Of a DNA stretch of 64,000 nt, positions 8,262 through 15,823 are shown in pieces; within the stretch, counting starts at the first letter, position 1, and each line of letters starts with the position of its first letter. The notes under the pieces are model-generated. The model did not search any database. It was not told the origin of the DNA and was given only the letters and a program-made list of their open reading frames with translations. This stretch comes from Spirochaetota bacterium (lineage in GTDB: Bacteria > Spirochaetota > Brachyspiria > Brachyspirales > JACRPF01). A program made the translations under genes and the position numbers. The DNA is taken from positions 124,001 through 188,000 of the forward strand of contig JACRPF010000005.1 in NCBI GenBank assembly GCA_016214035.1. Direction: 5' to 3'.

Positions 8262-9221
8262 TTACTTTATAATCGGTGCCTTTATCACAAGTTTTGCCGG
8301 GTCGAGAATGACTTCATGAAGGTCAGTTCCATCAATATTCATTTCTAAAAGCCTTATTTTAGGTATATTCTTTTTTACCTTAAAATACTTCCATGCGTAA
8401 TTATAGCCATCCCCCATGTCTTGCATAAACATTAACTTCTTTTTATCAGGAGACACGGCAACGGAATAATAATTTCCTTTTGATACATTTGTAATGAACT
8501 TGTCTTTTGTATTCTGGTAGATGTCTTTTATGTAGAAATCTACATTTTCATATGTTTCAGGTTTAGTTCCCATATACACAATTTGTTTACTATCATGTGT
8601 TAGCGCGAAATGTTGGAATTCAAGATCATTCCCGGTCTTATAGCCCGTTAGCTCGGTTTTTATTTTTGTTTTCAAATCAATGCGAGAAATGCTTACCTGA
8701 CATGATAAAATCAGATATTTGTAATCAATAGTACAATACATTCTTGAGAGTCCAAATGTGGCGAATTCAAAACCAATGATGTTGTTTTCTTTCAAGTCCA
8801 CACCATATATTTGTGAACCTGCATTGAATAAACGGTAATAATAGACCATCTTCCTGTCAAAGGATAATGCCGGCATTCTACGGGTATACGAATAATTTGG
8901 CGCTATGCAGACATTGCTGTTGCCTGCAATGTCCATAAGCCAAATGTCAGTATAATTAGTATTGGTGTATTCTGTGATGTAGATAATGCTTTTACCGTCA
9001 GGCGAATATGATGCATCCTTGCCAAATGCAAGTAATGTAATTTTTCCACTTGTTCGATCGAGTGAGATTATAGAATCTCCATATCTTGTGATTGCGGAGA
9101 TCAATACGCTTTTCCCATTGCGATCATATTCTGGCGAACTATCATGTGAGAGCAAGATGTAAGACGTGTCTTGTGCAAAAATAAGAAAAGGTAAGAGAAG
9201 CACTGCTGCAACAAACTTCAT
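8262..9221 (-). CDS. Secreted TolB-like beta-propeller protein
   Basis: A 319-residue exported protein with a clear signal peptide (MKFVAAVLLLPFLIFAQ). It carries repeated PD40/TolB-like blades (KDASYSPDGKSIIYITE, TDIWLMDIAG, SYTRRMPALSFDRKMVYY, AVSPDKKKLMFMQ). Such propellers usually bind proteins or small ligands in the periplasm. No enzymatic residues are apparent. The gene is much more AT-rich than most of the window, which suggests recent acquisition or relaxed lineage-specific evolution. A promoter lies at 9290-9318. GGGG a few bases before ATG acts as a modest ribosome-binding site. Confidence 0.82.
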   Translation of the reverse strand: MKFVAAVLLLPFLIFAQDTSYILLSHDSSPEYDRNGKSVLISAITRYGDSIISLDRTSGKITLLAFGKDASYSPDGKSIIYITEYTNTNYTDIWLMDIAGNSNVCIAPNYSYTRRMPALSFDRKMVYYYRLFNAGSQIYGVDLKENNIIGFEFATFGLSRMYCTIDYKYLILSCQVSISRIDLKTKIKTELTGYKTGNDLEFQHFALTHDSKQIVYMGTKPETYENVDFYIKDIYQNTKDKFITNVSKGNYYSVAVSPDKKKLMFMQDMGDGYNYAWKYFKVKKNIPKIRLLEMNIDGTDLHEVILDPAKLVIKAPIIK

Positions 9222-9289
9222 TTAAAGCCCCGGTATTGAATCATACCTATGCGTAGGATTCTGTTTTTTCGCCGCATATCATTTCATAT

Positions 9290-9318
9290 AGTGTATTGCA
9301 ATCTATCCGCCGCGTCAA
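9290..9318 (-). promoter_or_regulatory. Promoter of the TolB-like gene
   Basis: Minus strand TTGACG (9318-9313), 17-base spacer, TACACT (9295-9290); leader about 60 bases. Confidence 0.6.
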
Positions 9319-9445
9319 GCAGCACATGCTGCATTCCTGTGACGTGCAATTGCAGTACGCTAACTATCACTAGTTATCGGAATGAGCCCAAAACAACAAA
9401 AATATTCCAGCATACGCTCAACGTACACCAGCTCACGCTGCCCGC

Positions 9446-9476
9446 AAGCCGGCTCGCATTCAACGTGAGCCGGCTT
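9446..9476. repeat. 10-bp perfect GC-rich hairpin
   Basis: AAGCCGGCTC (9446-9455) is perfectly complementary to GAGCCGGCTT (9467-9476), with an 11-base loop and a following TTTTGTT. It is part of the repeat cluster and could act as a rho-independent terminator for a transcript running rightward. Confidence 0.6.
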
Positions 9477-9720
9477 TTGTTGTCCGTACACCGGAATATG
9501 TTGAACGTATACGTGGCTCGAGTCGGCGGTAAACGCATATATTCAATAAATGCCGGCACACGTTCTACATATTCCAGCTCATGGTATGCGTAATCCGTCT
9601 CGACCTCAGCGTAAACCGGAATATGTTGAACATACACCAGCTTACGTTCAACGTACACAAGGCTCGAGTTACCGGTAAACGCATACAAGACCTGTACACT
9701 GGAATATGTTGAACGTACAC

Positions 9721-9764
9721 CGTCTTTTGTTGAACAAGCACCGGTATACGTTCAACAAAAGACG
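9721..9764. repeat. 15-bp perfect inverted repeat
   Basis: CGTCTTTTGTTGAAC (9721-9735) is exactly complementary to the arm at 9750-9764, with a 14-base loop. It is the longest perfect hairpin of the cluster. The loop itself contains an ACCGGT core. Confidence 0.7.
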
Positions 9765-10031
9765 TTGTATGTTGTCCATACACCGGCCCGCGCAGAACGT
9801 GAACATGCGCAAAATGCTTGTACATGGTATTTTTCATGTTATACACCGTTTTCAATACGTTATGCGCCTGACCGTGCGGCACGTGCACCGGTCTTCAGCT
9901 TTCGTGTTCCGACCGGCAATATCCATATGCCTGATTATTATGCGGTAACACCGGAGCATACACGTTATATCATACCGTGAAAACCTTATACGCCGGTGTA
10001 TCTTTATCCATACAATTTCCGTTTTTTCCGC

Positions 10032-10059
10032 TTGTTAAGCAGACTTTCATAAGTATATT
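10032..10059 (+). promoter_or_regulatory. Probable promoter of the LamG/beta-helix operon
   Basis: TTGTTA (10032-10037), 16-base spacer, TATATT (10054-10059). The start codon at 10117 follows with GGAGG in between. It would drive the overlapping genes to 18286. Confidence 0.5.
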
Positions 10060-10116
10060 ATAGCAGCGGACGAAAGTACGTCTGCAATGCTTTATCTATG
10101 CGCCGGAGGCATCATC

Positions 10117-13100
10117 ATGAAACTGCACATAATCTCCCTGGCCGCGGTGCTTATCTCCGGCGCAACAGCATACGGGCAGGACGATCCGCAGCATTATTTT
10201 TCCTTCAACGAGGCATCCGGCGGGACATCCCGGGATGCTGTCGGCGGCGCGTCTGCACCGGCAGTAAAATGGGATAAGAACGGGAAGTCCGGCGCGGCGC
10301 TTCTTCTTGACGGCACATTTGATACCGTGACGGCACTTTCGGGACTGAAAGATATCGGCATGTCCGATGTGACTATAGCGTTCTGGATGAAGCCTGCCGA
10401 TATCACGTTCGCGGAACTGAAGGATAAACGCCGCCGCATGATCAATGTTGTGGATAATTATCCCGACACCTGGTGCGCCATCGATGTGCGGGAAGGCGGG
10501 GTCATCGCCGTTGAGCTCGGTCAGAAGAAGAACGGCGGACCGAACGTCGGATCGGCATTATGGTCGAAACCGGCGGCCGCCGTGAACGGATGGACGCATG
10601 TAGCGTTCGTCTATGAACGCGGTACTAAGAAAATACGGATCTTCATCAACGGGAAACTTGATATTGAAAAAGAGATGAAAAGCGAATTCGATGCATCGCT
10701 TACATGCGCAAAACCGGTGACCATCGGCGCCGGTTTTCAGAACTTGAAAGGATCCATCGACGAGGTAAAGATATTTCAAAAAGCACTCGACGAGAACGGC
10801 GTACGTTCCGCCATGGGTGCATCATCCGCATCCGCGCAAAGTGAGCCAGCTCCTGCAGCACCTATTGCAGCAGCGGCGCCCACACCGGTCGCGGCAGCTC
10901 AAGGACAGGACGATCCGCAGCACTATTTCTCCTTCAACGAGGCGTCCGGCGCTACATCCCGGGATGCTTTCGGCAGCGCGAGCGCACCGGTCATAAAATG
11001 GGATAAGAACGGGAAGTCCGGCGCGGCGCTTCTTCTCGATGGGACATTGGAAACCGTTACGGCGCTTTCGGGAATAAAAGATATCGGCATGGCCGATGTG
11101 ACCATAGCGTTCTGGATGAAACCCGCCGACATCACGTTTGCTGAACTGAAGGATAAACGCCGACGCATGATCAATGTCGTGGACAATTACCCCGACACCT
11201 GGTGCGCCATCGATGTGCGGGAAAGCGGGATCATCTCCGTTGAGCTCGGGCAGAAAAAGAACGGCGGACCGAACTTAGGTTCGTCCATATGGTCACAGCC
11301 CGCGGCCGCGGTGAACGGATGGACACATGTCGCCTTCGTCTATGAACGCGGCGCGAAGAAAATACGGCTCTTCATCAATGGCAAACTTGATATAGAAAAA
11401 GAGATGAAAAGCGAATTCGATGCCTCGCTGACATGCGCGAAACCGGTTACCATCGGCGCCGGATTTCAGAACTTCAAAGGATCCATCGACGAGGTAAAAA
11501 TATTCAGGAAAGCCCTCGATGAGAACGGCGTACGTTCCGCCATGGCCGCATCATCCGCGCAAAGCGGCTCAACACCCGCTGCCGCTGTACCGCGCGAGGT
11601 GCGCACCGTGAATCTGAAGGCCTCAAAACAATATTATATCGCCGTTGACGGGAACGACGCATGGACGGGAACGCTTGCCGAACCCAACGCGGCGAATTCC
11701 GACGGGCCGTTAGCGTCGGTCAACGGAGCAAAAGCGGTATTGCGCGCATTGAAAGCGCAGGGCGGACTGACATCCCCGGTCATCGTGTACCTTCGCGGCG
11801 GCACGTACCGGGTCAAAGAGACTATCGTGTTCACAATGGATGACTCCGGGACGAAAGATGCCCCCATAACATATGCCGCGTATAAGGACGAGACACCGGT
11901 ACTTTCGGGCGGGAGCGAGATCAGAAAATGGCGGCAGAACGGCGCGGTGATTGAAGCAAATGTTCCGTCCGGCATCTATTTCCAGGAGCTCTATGTGAAC
12001 GGCCGGCGCGCCGTACGCTCGCGCCACCCCAATGTCGGTTTTTTCCGTATGCAGGGACCCGGCGATCCTTCCGAAGGACAGATCAAAGGCGAACCGTTCC
12101 GCTATGAGATAATCGTTAAGCCGGAGGATATCCGTGAGTGGGAAAATATCTCCGATGTGAATCTCACGGTCTTTCACGCATGGAACGCATCCGTACACTG
12201 GCTGAAAAGCGTCGACATACCCAATCATAAGATAGTGTTCCAGAATCCGTCGCGGTATATGGGCAAGTACGGCGAAAAGACATCCCGCTATTTTCTTGAG
12301 AATTGCGCCGAGGGTTTTGACGCACCGGGCGAATGGTATCTCAACCGCAGCACCGGCGTGCTGAAATATATGCTCCGCCCCGGAGAAAGCATCGACACGA
12401 TACACGCGGTGGCTCCCCGCATCAGCCGGCTCCTTGATTTCAAGGGAGACCCCAAAGCGGGAGCATTCGTCGAACATCTTTCGTTCGTCGGCATCGGTTT
12501 CATGCATACCGACTGGGGATTCGCCCCGCCGCTGCGCGATCGGAGCATGGATATGGCGGACGGACAGGCCGGCGTGGCGCTCAGGTATGCGTCTATTTTT
12601 GCCGTTGGTCTACGCAACACGACATTCGAGCGCTGCGAGATATCGCACGGCGGCGCACATGCGTTGTGGTTCGAGAAAGGCTGCTTCGACAACGTCGTGC
12701 GGCAATGCCACATCTTCGATCACGGCGGCGGCGGAGTCTACATCGGCGATGTCACCGTGCATGCTCAGGCCGAGCTTAACACGGCACGCATCACGGTGGA
12801 CAACTGCTTCATCCACTCGATCGACCATGTGATGTATGCGTCATGCGGTATCTGGATCGGGAGGAACGGGAACAACGTCATCACCCACAATGAGATCAGC
12901 GACCTTAATTATATTCCCATTCATGTGGGCTGGACGTGGCGCTATGAGATGCCGTCCGGCACGAAAAACAACCTCATCGAGAACAATCATCTGCACCATT
13001 TCGGGCTCGGTGTGCTTTCAGACCTTGCGGGAATCTATACGCTCGGCGATGCGCCGGGAACCGTCATCCGGCTCAACCATATCCATGACGCCAATGCCTA

Positions 13101-14271
13101 TTCCTACGGCGGTTGGGGGCTCTATAACGATGAGGGTTCGGTCGGACTGTTGATGGAAAAAAATCTGATCTACAGCACGAAATCCGGCGGCTATCACCAC
13201 CACTACGGGAGCAACAATATCCTCCGTAACAATATCTTCGCCTTCGCCGCTGAAGCGAACATCATCAGTAAACGCGGCGACAAATTGAACGTGTCATTTG
13301 ATTTTCAGAGGAACATCGTCCTCTCCACGAACGCGCAGATGCTGAACACCGGTTTCAGCTCCAAAGAGTTCATCCTCGACAAAAATGTCTACTGGGACCT
13401 GTCAACGCAGAACGAGGAGGAGATGAATTTCTCCGGCAAGCCCTTCCCGGGATGGAAATCGGCTATGGGGTATGACAGGAATTCCGTTGTGGCCGATCCG
13501 CTCTTTGTGGACGCGCGGAAGTATGATTTCCGTCTGAAGGAGAATTCCCCCGCTATCGCCCTGGGCTTTGTGCCGTTCTGGGATGAGATAATCAAGTCCG
13601 GTTTGTACGGCGACCAGGCATGGAAGGATCTTCCGAAAAAATTCACACTGCGTCCGATGAGCACTGATGTGGAACCGCCGGCAAAGATACAATCCATGAA
13701 CATTTTCAGCGAGGATATGGAAAATGTCGCGCTGGGTGTGCCGTCGCCGTTCGGTAAAGGTGACGACGGGATAATCACGAGCGGAGAACAGGCCTATAAA
13801 AGCAAACACAGCATCAAGTTCCTGGACGCGGATAATAATTCCGCCGATTACAAACCGCAGCTCAGATTGTACCACGGCTTCAAGCCGGGATTCATGAAAG
13901 GGTCGTTCGATGTTTATCTCGAAGACGGCGCCATCCTCTATCATGAATGGCGGCAGAAAACCGGTTCCGGTTACAACGCGGGCCCGAGCATCACCATAAC
14001 TGCTGACGGCGATTTCATGGCCGGTAAGGAAAAAGTGGCAACGGTGCCGCGTGACAAATGGATACACATCGAGATAAACGCCGTCATCGGCGAAAAATCG
14101 GACGTATGGGACCTCGCCGTCACGGTTGACGGACAGGCGCGCAATGAATTTAAAGGTCTCCGAGCTAAAACCAGTCTCGACGTACTCGATTGGCTCGCCT
14201 GGTGCAGCATGGCGACGAAAAAAACGGTGTTCTATATCGATAATGTAAAATATGAGGTTGTAAAAAAATGA
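10117..14271 (+). CDS. Secreted protein with two LamG domains and a right-handed beta-helix
   Basis: A protein of about 1384 residues. A signal peptide (MKLHIISLAAVLISGATAYG) starts at ATG 10117, which has CGGAGG nine bases upstream; the frame is open from 10087. Two near-identical concanavalin-like LamG domains (about residues 20-235 and 263-480) are joined by an Ala/Pro linker. Next comes a parallel beta-helix of the lyase/hydrolase type, beginning YYIAVDGNDAWTGTLAEPN and running to about residue 1170. A C-terminal beta-sandwich (ENVALGVPSPFGKGDDG onward) finishes the chain. It is likely to bind and cleave an extracellular polysaccharide. No catalytic set was proven, so a purely binding role remains possible. 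The next gene overlaps its stop by four bases. Confidence 0.88.
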   Translation: MKLHIISLAAVLISGATAYGQDDPQHYFSFNEASGGTSRDAVGGASAPAVKWDKNGKSGAALLLDGTFDTVTALSGLKDIGMSDVTIAFWMKPADITFAELKDKRRRMINVVDNYPDTWCAIDVREGGVIAVELGQKKNGGPNVGSALWSKPAAAVNGWTHVAFVYERGTKKIRIFINGKLDIEKEMKSEFDASLTCAKPVTIGAGFQNLKGSIDEVKIFQKALDENGVRSAMGASSASAQSEPAPAAPIAAAAPTPVAAAQGQDDPQHYFSFNEASGATSRDAFGSASAPVIKWDKNGKSGAALLLDGTLETVTALSGIKDIGMADVTIAFWMKPADITFAELKDKRRRMINVVDNYPDTWCAIDVRESGIISVELGQKKNGGPNLGSSIWSQPAAAVNGWTHVAFVYERGAKKIRLFINGKLDIEKEMKSEFDASLTCAKPVTIGAGFQNFKGSIDEVKIFRKALDENGVRSAMAASSAQSGSTPAAAVPREVRTVNLKASKQYYIAVDGNDAWTGTLAEPNAANSDGPLASVNGAKAVLRALKAQGGLTSPVIVYLRGGTYRVKETIVFTMDDSGTKDAPITYAAYKDETPVLSGGSEIRKWRQNGAVIEANVPSGIYFQELYVNGRRAVRSRHPNVGFFRMQGPGDPSEGQIKGEPFRYEIIVKPEDIREWENISDVNLTVFHAWNASVHWLKSVDIPNHKIVFQNPSRYMGKYGEKTSRYFLENCAEGFDAPGEWYLNRSTGVLKYMLRPGESIDTIHAVAPRISRLLDFKGDPKAGAFVEHLSFVGIGFMHTDWGFAPPLRDRSMDMADGQAGVALRYASIFAVGLRNTTFERCEISHGGAHALWFEKGCFDNVVRQCHIFDHGGGGVYIGDVTVHAQAELNTARITVDNCFIHSIDHVMYASCGIWIGRNGNNVITHNEISDLNYIPIHVGWTWRYEMPSGTKNNLIENNHLHHFGLGVLSDLAGIYTLGDAPGTVIRLNHIHDANAYSYGGWGLYNDEGSVGLLMEKNLIYSTKSGGYHHHYGSNNILRNNIFAFAAEANIISKRGDKLNVSFDFQRNIVLSTNAQMLNTGFSSKEFILDKNVYWDLSTQNEEEMNFSGKPFPGWKSAMGYDRNSVVADPLFVDARKYDFRLKENSPAIALGFVPFWDEIIKSGLYGDQAWKDLPKKFTLRPMSTDVEPPAKIQSMNIFSEDMENVALGVPSPFGKGDDGIITSGEQAYKSKHSIKFLDADNNSADYKPQLRLYHGFKPGFMKGSFDVYLEDGAILYHEWRQKTGSGYNAGPSITITADGDFMAGKEKVATVPRDKWIHIEINAVIGEKSDVWDLAVTVDGQARNEFKGLRAKTSLDVLDWLAWCSMATKKTVFYIDNVKYEVVKK
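10174..11544 (+). repeat. Tandem intragenic duplication of a LamG module
   Basis: Two copies, 10174-10815 and 10903-11544, are offset by exactly 729 bases (243 codons). Both begin GQDDPQHYFSFNEASG and end DENGVRSAM, and most intervening residues are identical. The unit includes the linker, which suggests a recent in-frame duplication. Confidence 0.85.
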
Positions 14272-15803
14272 GTGTTGCTCAAGCTCTCGATGCAGCGCCG
14301 CAGGTGAAGAATAAACTGCCGTATCGCCGCTACCGCTGTCTGTTCAATCATGAGTTCATGCTCTTCTGCGATACGGGTATCAGCCGTAAGATCATAGAGG
14401 CGTATATTGAGAAATTCAAGGATACCGATGTGGATGCCGTCATGTGCTGTCCGCTGGCGCATCGCACGAATTTATTTCCGTCAAAAGTCGACCCCGGCTG
14501 GAAAACATACGACACGATAACCGATCAGGCGTGGATGAAGCATTTCAAAAACGCCCTGAAATATATTTACGACGGCGGTGATCCGGTGGCCGAGACGCTC
14601 GCCGTCTGCCGCAGACTCGATAAGGGTTTTTTCATCTCCTACCGGATGAACGATCTGCACAGCGTTGAGTTCAAAAACTTTCCCACGCATAACGCCTTCT
14701 GGCGCGAACATCCGGAATACTGGCTTGCCGACACCGACATACATGCCGACTGCAGCAGGGACGATGTGCGCCTGTTCAACTGGATGATACCCGAAGTCCG
14801 TGAGCATTACTTCGCCGTTATCGAAGAACTGGCGACCAGCTACGACGTCGACGGCATTGAACTCGATTTTATGCGCTGCTGGCGTCTGTTCCGCGATAAT
14901 GAGACCGAAGCGGGAGTCCCGGTGCTGACCGCATTCGTACAACGCATCCGCGCCATGCTCGACCGTCTCGGTAAAGCACGCGGAAAATATCTGCAGCTCT
15001 GCGTACGCGTACTCAGCACGCCTGAGCGCGGCCGGAAATTCGGCATCGACGTCGGCGCATGGGACAGGCAGGGACTCATCGATATGGTGAATGTATCAAA
15101 CTGTCTCGTCAACAGCACCGAAGTGGGCATCGAATCGTACAAGGAAATTGCCCCGCAGTGCCGCATCTACGGCGAGATGAATTCCATCACCCGTCAGATA
15201 AGCGTTCCGGGCGGTTCAAAGTACCGGTACGTGCAGACAGCGCATTACCGCGCCACGGCGCTCAACTATCTTACCCGTGCCGACGGCATCAGCTTTTTCA
15301 ATACCGACTGGGTGTCATTTCCCCAGCGTGAAGCGCTGCTCCCGGTGTTCAAGGGAATCGCCACGGTGCCGTTCCTCCAGCGGCAGTCGAAAGCATATGG
15401 CATCTATTCCGTGCTGGAGTGGTGTCAGGTGGCATCAACACTTCCCGCAAAAGATACGGCACATCTGACGCTGATAACCGGAGAGGATACCGGTAAAAAT
15501 ACATTTGAACGCGCGGTGCTCCGGCTTGAGACCGATGAACAATGCACTGGAATGAACATCGAGGTACGGTTGAACGGCACGTTATTGAACGAATGCGAAC
15601 ACCATGACACCGAGCTTTTCCCGATACCCGATCAGGGATATGCCGCCCTCTATCCCGGGCGCGAGGTGCTCAAATTCTATTCGGTGCCGTTGACACTCAT
15701 CCGCTTCGGGAAAAATGAAGTGATTCTGAATAACAGCTCACGCGGGAAAGGATCGCTCACGTTTGCGGAGATACAACTGGCGCTGTATGCGCCGAAGGAA
15801 TGA
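14268..15803 (+). CDS. GH10-like (GHL) glycoside hydrolase family protein
   Basis: A 511-residue protein with no signal peptide. The centre reads YDVDGIELDFMRCWRLFRDN, the DGI-x-LD-F/Y-x-R signature of barrel proteins annotated as family-10-like glycosyl hydrolases. The C-terminal 130 residues form a beta-sandwich (LTLITGEDTGKNTFERAVLR). It starts at ATG 14268 within the ATGA overlap with the preceding stop and ends in an ATGA with the next frame, so it is translationally coupled in the operon. It probably hydrolyses an oligosaccharide; the substrate is unknown and true catalytic residues are not verified. Confidence 0.8.
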   Translation: MSVAQALDAAPQVKNKLPYRRYRCLFNHEFMLFCDTGISRKIIEAYIEKFKDTDVDAVMCCPLAHRTNLFPSKVDPGWKTYDTITDQAWMKHFKNALKYIYDGGDPVAETLAVCRRLDKGFFISYRMNDLHSVEFKNFPTHNAFWREHPEYWLADTDIHADCSRDDVRLFNWMIPEVREHYFAVIEELATSYDVDGIELDFMRCWRLFRDNETEAGVPVLTAFVQRIRAMLDRLGKARGKYLQLCVRVLSTPERGRKFGIDVGAWDRQGLIDMVNVSNCLVNSTEVGIESYKEIAPQCRIYGEMNSITRQISVPGGSKYRYVQTAHYRATALNYLTRADGISFFNTDWVSFPQREALLPVFKGIATVPFLQRQSKAYGIYSVLEWCQVASTLPAKDTAHLTLITGEDTGKNTFERAVLRLETDEQCTGMNIEVRLNGTLLNECEHHDTELFPIPDQGYAALYPGREVLKFYSVPLTLIRFGKNEVILNNSSRGKGSLTFAEIQLALYAPKE

Positions 15804-15823
15804 CTGCGGGACAGGAGAATGAC

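Larger units (their letters stand above)
9385..9880. repeat. Cluster of short direct and inverted repeats, non-coding
   Basis: Within the gene-free interval 9222-10116, the stretch 9385-9880 is built from recurring short words in both orientations. The word GGAATATGTTGAAC recurs at 9493, 9618 and 9701. Its reverse-complement relative occurs near 9398 and 9560. A 40-base unit (TTSAACGTAYAC then GGCTCGAG then CGGTAAACGCATA) is present at 9500-9539 and again at 9646-9685 with about 80% identity. Strong hairpins lie at 9446-9476 and 9721-9764. Open frames across it on both strands are low-complexity by-products of the repeats. Spacing is irregular, which excludes CRISPR. It may be a structured RNA, a remnant of mobile repeats, or a recombination or protein-binding cluster. 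Confidence 0.65.

Noticed and set aside
9385-9880. CRISPR array
   Set aside because: Repeats are inverted as well as direct, vary in length and spacing, and no cas gene is near.
9374-9980. Small proteins encoded in the repeat cluster on either strand
   Set aside because: The frames consist of translated repeat words, overlap each other on both strands, and lack ribosome-binding sites.
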